A stretch of DNA of 64,000 bases from Carboxydothermus hydrogenoformans Z-2901 (GTDB taxonomy: Bacteria > Bacillota > Z-2901 > Carboxydothermales > Carboxydothermaceae), in NCBI RefSeq assembly GCF_000012865.1, contig NC_007503.1, forward strand, positions 682,001-746,000, given 5' to 3'. The notes beneath the pieces were generated by a model. The model did not search any database. It saw only the letters and a program-made list of their open reading frames with translations, and was not told the DNA's origin. Below, one piece after another: positions 1 to 7,257 of this stretch. Made by a program: the position numbers and the translations under genes. The first letter of the stretch is position 1, and each line of letters begins with the position of its first letter.

Positions 1-749
1 TCACAAGCTGCGAGCATTTTAGGATTAAGGCGGTAGGCGCGACGGGCAGCCTGTTTGAGGGCCTTAGCCATATTCTCAGGTGAGGCTAATTTGTTATTAC
101 CATGGGACTGGATGAACTCTGCCAGCTCTTCCAATGGCATTTCTATAAGTTCATCTGGTGTAAATTCCTGTAATACCGCCAGGGAGGCCTTACCGAAAGT
201 TTGACTAAAAGGCTTGTCCTGGTGATAATTAGAAAACTTAAGGAAGAGGAGATTTAAGGCTCGGTTCTGCTCGGCCGTCACCATTTCCACGAGGTGTAGG
301 CGCAGGCGGGTGAGCTGGCGCAAAGGTTCAGTCACTATAGTTTCCCGGCTACAAGGGGTAAGATGGCCGAAGCGCACCCGTTCTGCGATAACGTAAGCGT
401 CGAGGGCATCTGTTTTAGGGCGCTTGGTACCGAAGGCCTTCTTAAAACTGGCCACCATGACGGGGTTTATTTCATAGACCTTGGTGGAGTATGGCTTAAG
501 CTTTGGGGAGTCCAGGAGGAACTGACGGAGATGGACGCTGTAGATAGAGGTGGCCTCCAACCCTATATGAAGTTGCTGGATGTTAAACTTATGGGCGAGA
601 CCATCCAGCACCTCAACCATAGCAGAAGCGCCTTCGAGGCTGTTAGGAAAAGACTTAACTGGGGCGAGCTGTTGCCCTTGCTCATCGAGACACACCAAGT
701 CGCATTTAAGAGCGCTGACATCAATGCCTGCAAAAACGACCCGGGCCAA
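1..749 (-). CDS. IS110-family transposase, 3' end cut by the window edge
   Basis: About 249 codons are visible on the minus strand, open to the left edge. The protein begins MARVVFAGIDVSALKCDLV and carries the DEDD-type acidic residues of IS110 transposases: D in GIDVS (about residue 10), E in GLEATS, and the two Ds of KTDALDA. I chose a TTG start at 749 because AAGGAGGG (757-764) lies 7 nt upstream; no ATG gives the conserved FAGID N-terminus. The family cuts and joins a circular DNA intermediate with a RuvC-like domain; the C-terminal serine-containing domain lies outside the window. Plus-strand ORFs in this interval are shadows. GC content is higher than in the neighbouring cobalamin genes, as expected for a mobile gene. 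Confidence 0.85.
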   Translation of the reverse strand, partial: MARVVFAGIDVSALKCDLVCLDEQGQQLAPVKSFPNSLEGASAMVEVLDGLAHKFNIQQLHIGLEATSIYSVHLRQFLLDSPKLKPYSTKVYEINPVMVASFKKAFGTKRPKTDALDAYVIAERVRFGHLTPCSRETIVTEPLRQLTRLRLHLVEMVTAEQNRALNLLFLKFSNYHQDKPFSQTFGKASLAVLQEFTPDELIEMPLEELAEFIQSHGNNKLASPENMAKALKQAARRAYRLNPKMLAAC

Positions 750-1010
750 AGGGTATCCCTCCTTGGGCTGGCCCAAATTAGGGGCGTGCCCTGCGGGTAC
801 GTCGCGTAACAACCTCGCGGGGCGATGAGAGCGTGGCAGGACAGCCGGGGGTGCACCTCTGGCCTGCTGAATCCAGAAGCCGGCTGGCCTGTTGGCTCAG
901 CTCACGCGTAAGAAACATGCGCCGCACCGCAAGGGTCTCACTCTTACATGAGTAGTCACCGGGTTTACTCGGGCTACAGGAGGTATTTAAGAGTGACCCC
1001 GGACCAACCT
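750..1010 (-). ncRNA. Non-coding left end of the IS110 element, candidate bridge RNA
   Basis: About 260 nt of GC-rich, non-coding DNA lie upstream of the transposase on its own strand. They contain a 9-bp stem (938-946 with 988-996) enclosing a smaller GAGTA/TACTC hairpin. IS110 elements proper are known to encode a structured bridge RNA in the end 5' of the transposase, so this position and folding potential fit. The exact element boundary, somewhere near 1005-1040 where AT-rich DNA resumes, cannot be fixed from one copy. Loop-to-target complementarity was not tested. Confidence 0.35.
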
Positions 1011-1112
1011 ATTTTAATCTTCGCAAAGGCACGCCAAGTTATCAAGAACCCTTAACCTAATTTTTCGGCTCGGGTTCTATGGTAATTTAAATTATACGAG
1101 GAGGTTTTTTAA

Positions 1113-1586
1113 ATGAATATCCGAACCCTTACTACTTTAGCAATTTTAATTGCCTTAAGCGCCGTTGGCGCCTTTATTAAAATTCCCAGTCCTACCGGAA
1201 CCGTAGCTTTGGATAGTTTACCCGGTTATTTTGCGGCCCTTTATTTGTCCCCGGGTTTGGGAGCTTTGGTGGCTGCTCTGGGCCATTTGCTTTCCGCCGC
1301 TACTGCAGGTTTTCCCCTGACCTTACCGCTCCACCTGTTAGTTGCGCTGGAGATGGCCATTTTTGCTGCGGTATTTGGAGTTTTAGGTAAGCGCAATGTT
1401 ATTGTAGGTATTGTGGTGGCTACCTTATTAAATGGAGTCATAGCTCCCCTTTCCTTTGCCATTATGCCCAAATTTGGTATGGCCTTTTTCACCGCCATGG
1501 TTGTACCCCTTTTGGTGGCATCGTTTGTTAATATTTTGCTGGCCGGTTTAACTGCCCGGGCTCTTCGCGGGAAAACGGAGAGATGA
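1113..1586 (+). CDS. cblT: ECF transporter S component, probable alpha-ribazole transporter CblT
   Basis: A 157-aa integral membrane protein with about five hydrophobic segments and the small-residue-rich helices typical of substrate-specific (S) subunits of energy-coupling-factor transporters. An AGGAGG site lies 8 nt before the ATG. It overlaps the next gene by ATGA. That gene looks like alpha-ribazole kinase CblS, and the CblT/CblS pair is known from Firmicutes, where CblT imports alpha-ribazole, the lower-ligand nucleoside of cobalamin. The ECF energising module (EcfA/EcfT) is not in the window and must be shared. The substrate call rests mainly on gene context; another S-component specificity is possible. 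Confidence 0.7.
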   Translation: MNIRTLTTLAILIALSAVGAFIKIPSPTGTVALDSLPGYFAALYLSPGLGALVAALGHLLSAATAGFPLTLPLHLLVALEMAIFAAVFGVLGKRNVIVGIVVATLLNGVIAPLSFAIMPKFGMAFFTAMVVPLLVASFVNILLAGLTARALRGKTER

Positions 1587-2317
1587 GTATGGCCGGATTT
1601 AAATACCGGGATTTAACCATCGTACCTCTATCCCGGGAAAAGATGGTAATTGCTGCCGATAGCATTGGTGGGGTTGGTCCGAAAGCCGGGGATATAGTAA
1701 AAACTTCCGGAGAAATCGTTGGTCGTTACGGGGCTCGGGTGGTATTGATGGAGCTTTTAGCGGTAAAGGCCAGGCCGCAGGTAATTTCCTGTACCGTTTC
1801 GTGTGAATGGGAACCTACTGGTAAGGAGATTTATCAGGGGGTTTTGGCGGAAGTAAAAACCCTGCCTTTTGCCATTGATATTACCGGAAGCAGTGAAAAG
1901 AATTTTACTACAAATACCACGGGAGCCGGTTTTACGGCGGTGGGCCTGGGAGACGAGCTTTTAGTAAACAGGATTTGCGAAACTTCGGACTTATATATCG
2001 TAGGCGTACCTCTGGTAGGGGAAGAAGTGTTAAAATTTCCGGAACTGCAGGCTACACCTCATCTGGTGTATGAATTGAGCCAAAATAATGATGTACTGGA
2101 AATAATCCCCTGTGGGTCCGGCGGAGTTGGGGCGGAACTAATGTGGCTTAAAAATCAGGGATTTGAAATAGAGAACGTTATAGCCCCTCCCTTTTCCCTG
2201 GAAAAATCGGCAGGACCGGGAACTTCACTGCTGGTGGCGGTAAAAGAGGGTATTGAGCTTAAAGCGGCGATTCCGGTACATTATCTGGGTAAAGCCATAA
2301 AAGTCAAAAAAACTTAG
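1583..2317 (+). CDS. cblS: Alpha-ribazole kinase CblS
   Basis: A 244-aa protein with an AIR-synthase/ThiL-like fold signature: VIAADSIGGVGPKAGD near the N-terminus is the substrate/ATP-binding segment of that family, followed by Gly-rich IPCGSGGVGAEL around residue 176. CblS phosphorylates alpha-ribazole to alpha-ribazole phosphate so that scavenged lower ligand can enter the nucleotide loop pathway. The start ATG overlaps the cblT stop, implying translational coupling. It is followed by AGGAGG at 2316-2321, overlapping its own stop, which looks like the original ribosome site for cobA before a TnpB element intervened. CobS, which uses the phosphate product, is encoded 2.4 kb downstream. Confidence 0.75.
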   Translation: MSMAGFKYRDLTIVPLSREKMVIAADSIGGVGPKAGDIVKTSGEIVGRYGARVVLMELLAVKARPQVISCTVSCEWEPTGKEIYQGVLAEVKTLPFAIDITGSSEKNFTTNTTGAGFTAVGLGDELLVNRICETSDLYIVGVPLVGEEVLKFPELQATPHLVYELSQNNDVLEIIPCGSGGVGAELMWLKNQGFEIENVIAPPFSLEKSAGPGTSLLVAVKEGIELKAAIPVHYLGKAIKVKKT

Positions 2318-2328
2318 GAGGTAGCAAC

Positions 2329-3911
2329 AGTTAAGCCAAACAATGCAGAATAGTGCAATAATACTTACTCAGCAATGGATGAGGTTAATTTTACAAAATT
2401 GCAAGCGTGGTGAAAGCCGTGAAGCAAATCATAACAATCCAGGCAAGGTTATACCCAAAGGCGGAGGAGAAAGAGGTATTAGATAACTTAATGCGAAAGT
2501 GGAACTCCTGTAAGAGATATGCTTATAACCGCCTACTTGAAGGGAAAACCCGAAAAGAGCTCAAGAAAGAACTGCAAAGCCTATTTGGATTGAATTCCAG
2601 ATATGCAGACGATGCTATTCTTGAAGCTAACGAAATTTTGCAAAGCACCAAAGAACTTGGAGAAAACCCACGCAAGGTTATCTTTGGCGGGAAAGTATTG
2701 TTTTATAGACTAAAAAGCAAACATTTAAGCAGTGAGCAGAGGCAAAAGTACAAAAAAGAGTGGGAAGATAAGCGCAAAGGAACCCTTTTCTCCAGAGGGG
2801 ATAAAACCAAGCAGGGGAATTTAAATTTAAGAGTTATTGAAGAAAATGGCCAATTCTTTTTAAGAGTAAATGCAGGTAATAGAAAATGGCTGTTTATAGA
2901 ACTTAAAAGTTCGCATAAAAAATGGAGAAAGTTTGCAAAAACAATGCTAAATTCCTGTCCTTACAGCGTTCGTTTGCAGAGGAAAAACAATAAATACTAT
3001 GCTTACATTTCTTTTGAAGATAACCTACCTGTTGCATCAATAGATTTCAGCAATGGAGCTATCGGGATAGACTTAAATGCTTTTCCATCACACATAGCCT
3101 GGGCTGAAATAAAAAAAGACGGCAATTTAGAAAGCTTTGGAGAAATCCCCACACCACATCTCTGGGACGGGAGAAAAGAAAAAAGAGATTACTTTGCATG
3201 GGTATATGCCAACGAAATTGTAAAATTAGCCCTTGAGAAAAACAAAGGCATCGTAGTAGAAAAGTTAGCGATAAAAGACAAAGGCTACCGGGGAGATTAC
3301 AAGGGAAGAAAATCCAGAAGGGTAAAACACAGTTTTAGCTATAGAAAGCTTATTGCCAGAATAAAGACCCTTGCCCAGAGGTACGGTGTAGCCATAAGAG
3401 AAGTAAGTCCAGCTTATACAAGCGTGATAGGAATGCTAAAGTATGCACCACAATTCAACCTAACAAAAGATACAGCAGCAGCCTATGTGATAGCCCGAAG
3501 AGGATTGGCTTTAAGGGAGAAAATTCCCTTGAAGTATAGAGAGCTTTTGAAAAGCCTGCAAAGCAAGTCACGGTCGGTATCTTCATTAACCGAAGGAAGG
3601 AATGAAGGTACTGCGGTAAAGGGGAAAACCTTACCGTACAAACCGTGGCGAGTTTTGCGGGTAGCCCTCCTGACCGGAGCTCTCCTGGGCAGGCCATTAT
3701 ATCGTGACCTGTCACCGCTGAAGAGGATGCTCGTAAGCGGTATGGGAGAAGGTGGCTGAATGGCCACGGCCAGTTCCTGCTTCTTGGGGCAGGGGCTATG
3801 GCTGTCCCAAATACCGCCAGTTGGGGCTGGGGCAGTCTGAAAGGCGGACAACAAATACCCCAACCTTCTAAACTGATGCAGTTTTGCACAGTTTGGATGA
3901 CCAGGTTTGCA
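2329..3911 (+). mobile_element. TnpB-only IS200/IS605-type insertion inside the cobalamin operon
   Basis: The stretch between cblS and cobA holds only a tnpB-like gene and flanking non-coding DNA with several hairpins; there is no tnpA transposase. The boundaries are deduced, not seen as repeats: if 2329-3911 is removed, AGGAGG (2316-2321) falls 7-8 nt before the cobA ATG at 3912, an ideal spacing. TnpA-less elements of this kind (IS1341 type) are moved in trans by a Y1 transposase and make no target duplication, which matches the absence of direct repeats. Confidence 0.55.
2407..3759 (+). CDS. TnpB-like RNA-guided nuclease (IS605 OrfB family), zinc finger absent
   Basis: A 450-aa basic protein. 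Three RuvC-like acidic positions are visible: D in GIDLNAFP (about residue 218), E in IVVEKLAIKD (about 283) and D in NLTKDTAAAY (about 360). The four-cysteine zinc ribbon that normally lies between the second and third motifs is missing: the segment reads YTSVIGMLKYAP instead of TS..C..CG. The C-terminal 80 residues are an unusual low-similarity tail. TnpB proteins use an RNA from the 3' end of their own gene as guide. The start is GTG at 2407 or 2410 with no clear ribosome site. Catalytic residues look intact, so it is not obviously one of the nuclease-dead derivatives. Confidence 0.75.
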   Translation: MVKAVKQIITIQARLYPKAEEKEVLDNLMRKWNSCKRYAYNRLLEGKTRKELKKELQSLFGLNSRYADDAILEANEILQSTKELGENPRKVIFGGKVLFYRLKSKHLSSEQRQKYKKEWEDKRKGTLFSRGDKTKQGNLNLRVIEENGQFFLRVNAGNRKWLFIELKSSHKKWRKFAKTMLNSCPYSVRLQRKNNKYYAYISFEDNLPVASIDFSNGAIGIDLNAFPSHIAWAEIKKDGNLESFGEIPTPHLWDGRKEKRDYFAWVYANEIVKLALEKNKGIVVEKLAIKDKGYRGDYKGRKSRRVKHSFSYRKLIARIKTLAQRYGVAIREVSPAYTSVIGMLKYAPQFNLTKDTAAAYVIARRGLALREKIPLKYRELLKSLQSKSRSVSSLTEGRNEGTAVKGKTLPYKPWRVLRVALLTGALLGRPLYRDLSPLKRMLVSGMGEGG

Positions 3912-4670
3912 ATGAACGGCAAGGTATATTTAGTAGGGGCGGGACCGGGAGACCCGGAGCTCATTACGGTAAAAGGGATAAAACTTTTAAAAGAGGCTCA
4001 GGTGGTCGTTTACGACCGGCTGATAAGCCCCGAGCTTCTAAAATATGTAAATCCTTCTGCTGAACTTTACTATGCCGGAAAAGCTCCTGGCCGACACAGT
4101 TTAAATCAGGAGGAGATAAACGAGCTTTTAATACAAAAAGCCCGGGAAGGAAAAATGGTGGTACGGCTTAAAGGGGGAGATCCTTTTGTTTTTGGCCGGG
4201 GAGGGGAAGAAGCTTTGGCTTTAACCCGGGCCGGGATTCCCTTTGAGGTGGTTCCGGGAGTTACTTCGGCGGTAGCGGTACCGGCGTATGCGGGTATTCC
4301 GGTAACTCACCGCCGGATTGCTTCAACTTTTACGGTAGTTACCGGCAATGAAACGGAAAATAAAGAAGAGCGGGAGGTAGACTGGGAAAAAATTGCCCGG
4401 GTCGGGGGTACCATTGTCATTTTAATGGGATTAAGTAACCTTCCGTTTATAAAAGGTGAACTTTTAAAATACTTGCCTGCCACCACACCGGTGGCGGTAA
4501 TTTACCGGGGAACTACCCCCAGCCAGAAAATTGTCACCGGGACCCTGGAAGACATTGTAGAAAAGGTATTGGCGGCGGGAATCAAGCATCCGGCGGTAAT
4601 TGTGGTGGGTGATGTGGTAAAATTACAAGGGGAGCTTGGCTGGTATTCCCCATCAGCATTAACGGAGTGA
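3912..4670 (+). CDS. cobA: Uroporphyrinogen-III C-methyltransferase
   Basis: A 252-aa SUMT enzyme that transfers methyl groups from SAM to C2 and C7 of uroporphyrinogen III, giving precorrin-2, the entry step to cobalamin and sirohaem. Family motifs are clear: VYLVGAGPGDPELITVKG at the N-terminus, VRLKGGDPFVFGRGGEE around residue 80, and VVPGVTSA around 110. The length is that of the single-domain enzyme; no fused hemD is present. I chose ATG at 3912 because homologues begin directly before KVYLVGAGPGDP. Longer in-frame starts upstream lie in the TnpB element end. No ribosome site precedes 3912 now, so expression may depend on read-through or a degenerate site. Confidence 0.93.
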   Translation: MNGKVYLVGAGPGDPELITVKGIKLLKEAQVVVYDRLISPELLKYVNPSAELYYAGKAPGRHSLNQEEINELLIQKAREGKMVVRLKGGDPFVFGRGGEEALALTRAGIPFEVVPGVTSAVAVPAYAGIPVTHRRIASTFTVVTGNETENKEEREVDWEKIARVGGTIVILMGLSNLPFIKGELLKYLPATTPVAVIYRGTTPSQKIVTGTLEDIVEKVLAAGIKHPAVIVVGDVVKLQGELGWYSPSALTE

Positions 4671-4677
4671 GCTTAAA

Positions 4678-5445
4678 ATGTTAACTACCTTTCTTTTAGG
4701 CCTTACCTTTTTCACCAGGATTCCGGTGCCGGGAAAACTTAATTTTTCCGAAGAAAAATTTAACAGGGCTCCTATCTTTCTTCCCGCTTATGGTTTAGTT
4801 ACCGGTGGTATCTTAGCCTTAATAATTGAATTATTCGGAAGGTCCTTTCCAGGCTTTTTCTGGGCCGGAGTTATAATAGCCGGGCAAATCTATTTATCGG
4901 GAGCCCTGCATATCGATGGGTTACTGGATAGCCTTGATGCAATTTACTCCAACCGCGACCGGGAAAAAAGGCTGGAAATTTTAAAGGACTCCCGGGTAGG
5001 CTCGATGGCGGTGGCGTTTTTTGGAGCGTTTTTAATTCTAAAATACGGAAGTTATGCTTCCTTTACTCCGAAAGTGCAGGCCTTTACGGTGCTGATTTCC
5101 GAAATTATCCTGCGTGGAACGGGCTACCTGGTGATTTATTCCTTCCCCTATGTGGGCTCTTCCCTGGGACGGGGTTTTAAAGATAATGCTTCAACTGCCG
5201 GGTTAATCTTTACCCTGGGGCAAACCTTAATCTTTACCCTGGGAGCAGCGGCGTTTTTTAATTTTTCTCTAATTAAAATTTTAATAATTTTGCTTTTGGC
5301 TTATCTTTTTGCGTTTGTGGTGGCAGCTCGCTGGCAGCAGTTTTTTGGGGGACTAACGGGAGATAATTACGGCGGAATTATGGAATTAACCGGCCTTTTT
5401 GTGCCGGTGGCGGTTTTACTTATCAATAATATTGGGGTGGTGTGA
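4678..5445 (+). CDS. cobS: Adenosylcobinamide-GDP ribazoletransferase (cobalamin synthase)
   Basis: A 255-aa polytopic membrane protein. It joins adenosylcobinamide-GDP to alpha-ribazole (phosphate), the last assembly step of cobalamin. The family signature GALHIDGLLDSLDA (about residues 78-91, with metal-binding Asp residues), KDSRVGSMAV and the C-terminal GDNYGG segment are all present. It lies 7 nt after cobA. With CblS supplying alpha-ribazole phosphate, these genes make a lower-ligand salvage and assembly set. CobU, CobT and CobC are not in the window. Confidence 0.93.
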   Translation: MLTTFLLGLTFFTRIPVPGKLNFSEEKFNRAPIFLPAYGLVTGGILALIIELFGRSFPGFFWAGVIIAGQIYLSGALHIDGLLDSLDAIYSNRDREKRLEILKDSRVGSMAVAFFGAFLILKYGSYASFTPKVQAFTVLISEIILRGTGYLVIYSFPYVGSSLGRGFKDNASTAGLIFTLGQTLIFTLGAAAFFNFSLIKILIILLLAYLFAFVVAARWQQFFGGLTGDNYGGIMELTGLFVPVAVLLINNIGVV

Positions 5446-5458
5446 TACCACCCCTTTT
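5434..5458 (+). terminator. Intrinsic terminator of the cobalamin operon
   Basis: A perfect 8-bp stem GGGGTGGT/ACCACCCC with a 5-nt loop, followed by TTTT. It overlaps the cobS stop codon and separates it from the convergent asparaginase gene. Confidence 0.8.
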
Positions 5459-5463
5459 AGCTT

Positions 5464-6480
5464 TTAATGGATTGTTAAGGTAAAATTTGCTTTTATTTCT
5501 CCGACCATTTCTTTTTTGTGATTTTTAATAACCGGACGGTAGTGGGTAGCTAATTTTTTAAGTTCCTCGTCACCGATAAATCCAAGCTGGCGCAGGGCTT
5601 CTAAAGTAATAGCCCCCAGGGCCCGGGCGTTACCATCGGCCACTTTTACCGCTACGGCAATACCTTTGTTAAGAATACCTACGATTTGCACCGCTTCCGC
5701 CCCTATCTTTGAGACAAACCTACCGGGAAAACTTCCCATTAAATCGGTATCAAAACGGCCGGTTCCTGCGACCATTACCGGATAGGCATTCATGCTGTGT
5801 AATACTGTTTTTACCGCTTCTTTTAATTTCCCGGAAAACAGGTCGGGCCGTGAGAGTTTCGCAAAGGCTAAAGCTCCATTTTTCAGGGGTACGGCAAAAA
5901 CCGGTACCCCGCAGCCGTCAATGCCGATCTTTATATTTTCTGGAGAAACTTCGGTAAAGTCAGCAATAAACTTTAAAATTTCCTGCTGGACCGGATGGTC
6001 TATCTTTTCGTATCCCGTTAAAGGGTAGCCGGAAACTTTGGCCAAAGCTAACATACCCGCATGTTTTCCCGAACAGTTGTTATAGAGGGGTGATGGCTCT
6101 AATCCCTCCTGTTTAAGCCATAAGGCGGTTTTCCGGTCAAAAGGTTCATGGGTGCCGCAGCTTAGATAACCTTCGTCAAGCCCGATTTTTTGTAAAATTC
6201 CTGCTACCGTTTGGGTATGCTCTACGGTTCCGCTGTGGGAAGCGCACATTACAGCAATTTCTTTGGCGCTAAAATCATAGGGTAAATCTTTTACCAGAAG
6301 AGGTAAAACCTGAATAGGTTTGGCGGAAGACCTTAAGAAAGTAACGAGCTCCGGGTTTCCGGCAGAGGCTACAATCTTGCCGGTGTAATCGACCACGGCA
6401 ATGGAACCAAAGTGGACACTTTCGACGATATCACCCCGGGTAACTTCTGCCAAAAGAGTGTAATCTGTTGCAAAATTCAT
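5464..6480 (-). CDS. L-asparaginase II family protein
   Basis: A 338-aa protein of the asparaginase II (Rhizobium etli type, COG4448) family, unrelated in fold sequence to AnsA/AnsB. Characteristic segments are LRSSAKPIQVLPL, AVMCASHSGT, LYNNCSGKHAGML and IDGCGVPVFAVPL. It hydrolyses asparagine to aspartate and ammonia, probably in the cytoplasm, as no signal peptide is seen. AGGTGAG precedes the ATG. It is convergent with cobS and shows no functional link with its neighbours. Confidence 0.85.
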   Translation of the reverse strand: MNFATDYTLLAEVTRGDIVESVHFGSIAVVDYTGKIVASAGNPELVTFLRSSAKPIQVLPLLVKDLPYDFSAKEIAVMCASHSGTVEHTQTVAGILQKIGLDEGYLSCGTHEPFDRKTALWLKQEGLEPSPLYNNCSGKHAGMLALAKVSGYPLTGYEKIDHPVQQEILKFIADFTEVSPENIKIGIDGCGVPVFAVPLKNGALAFAKLSRPDLFSGKLKEAVKTVLHSMNAYPVMVAGTGRFDTDLMGSFPGRFVSKIGAEAVQIVGILNKGIAVAVKVADGNARALGAITLEALRQLGFIGDEELKKLATHYRPVIKNHKKEMVGEIKANFTLTIH

Positions 6481-6544
6481 TATCTCACCTCATTTTTCTC
6501 CTCCATCCAATTATATCATTTTCGTTAACTCCGGAGTATCTTGT

Positions 6545-7174
6545 TTAATAAACAACCCCTGGAGTTTCTTTACGAAGGCTTTCTTTAAAGTTTTGAATGT
6601 TTTCTTGAAGGAAGGTAATGTCGGCTTTCTCCCGAAGCTCTTTTACCCATTTAGCAAAGATTTCTTTTTCTTTTTGCGAAGTTTCTAGAGGTTCATGCTC
6701 TCCCGTTGGCTTATTTTTCTGAGATGAGATGACTTCAGTATATAGCTTTTGGATGATAATCCGGTTTTTCAGGATCTCTTTATACTCTTTTTCCGACATT
6801 TGTGTATAAATTTGCTGGTATAATGACGGCAAATGGTTTTTAAGCTGCTTCAGCCTTGCTTCTATTTCTTCCCTTGTGGCATCTATCTTTCGCCTCTTGG
6901 CTTCCTGCAGAATAAGTTTTTCATCTATTAGGTCGGAAAGGATTTGGTCGAGGCGGTTAGCAGCCTGGCTTCCTGCTATCCGGTAGTTTTTGATAACCTT
7001 ATTCACTTCCGAAGTAGTTAAGGCTTCGCCGTTTATAATTACCAGAACGTTAGGTTGATAGGTTTTCTGATTTACATTTAAAAAAAACTTAACCGATAGC
7101 AGCAACCCAGCTAACGCGAAAAAAATACCACATAATAATATGTTTTTATTATGTAGTTTATAAAAAGGTTTCAA
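6545..7174 (-). CDS. Membrane-anchored SurA N-terminal-like chaperone, no PPIase domain
   Basis: A 209-aa protein with an N-terminal hydrophobic segment (about residues 13-32, uncleaved signal anchor; no lipobox cysteine at a good position) and then a SurA-N-like helical region: VLVIINGEALTTSEVNKVIK, LIDEKLILQEAKRRKID and the Glu/Arg-rich helix after it. In the peptidyl-prolyl isomerase family this part binds client proteins, but the parvulin domain that usually follows is absent, so the protein is short. It lies downstream of a secreted protease gene on the same strand, behind a terminator, and could assist export folding; that role is an inference. Confidence 0.65.
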   Translation of the reverse strand: MKPFYKLHNKNILLCGIFFALAGLLLSVKFFLNVNQKTYQPNVLVIINGEALTTSEVNKVIKNYRIAGSQAANRLDQILSDLIDEKLILQEAKRRKIDATREEIEARLKQLKNHLPSLYQQIYTQMSEKEYKEILKNRIIIQKLYTEVISSQKNKPTGEHEPLETSQKEKEIFAKWVKELREKADITFLQENIQNFKESLRKETPGVVY

Positions 7175-7216
7175 GTATAATCTTCCTCCTCCGGCACTTT
7201 CTTTTCCTAAAAAAAC

Positions 7217-7245
7217 AGAGCGGGACCTGCCCCGCTCTTTAAAGT
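7217..7245 (-). terminator. Terminator of the metalloprotease gene
   Basis: An 8-bp stem AGAGCGGG/CCCGCTCT with a short loop; on the minus strand it is followed by GTTTTTTTA. It lies between the protease stop at 7258 and the SurA-like gene. Confidence 0.75.
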
Positions 7246-7257
7246 TTTTGCTTAAAT

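Noticed and set aside
363-809. Plus-strand 148-aa ORF
   Set aside because: It is the shadow of the minus-strand IS110 transposase, whose DEDD motifs and ribosome site are clear.
830-1112. Cobalamin riboswitch before cblT
   Set aside because: I looked for the B12-box (GCCACTG) and the GCCAGGAGACC core and found neither; the DNA there belongs to an IS end.
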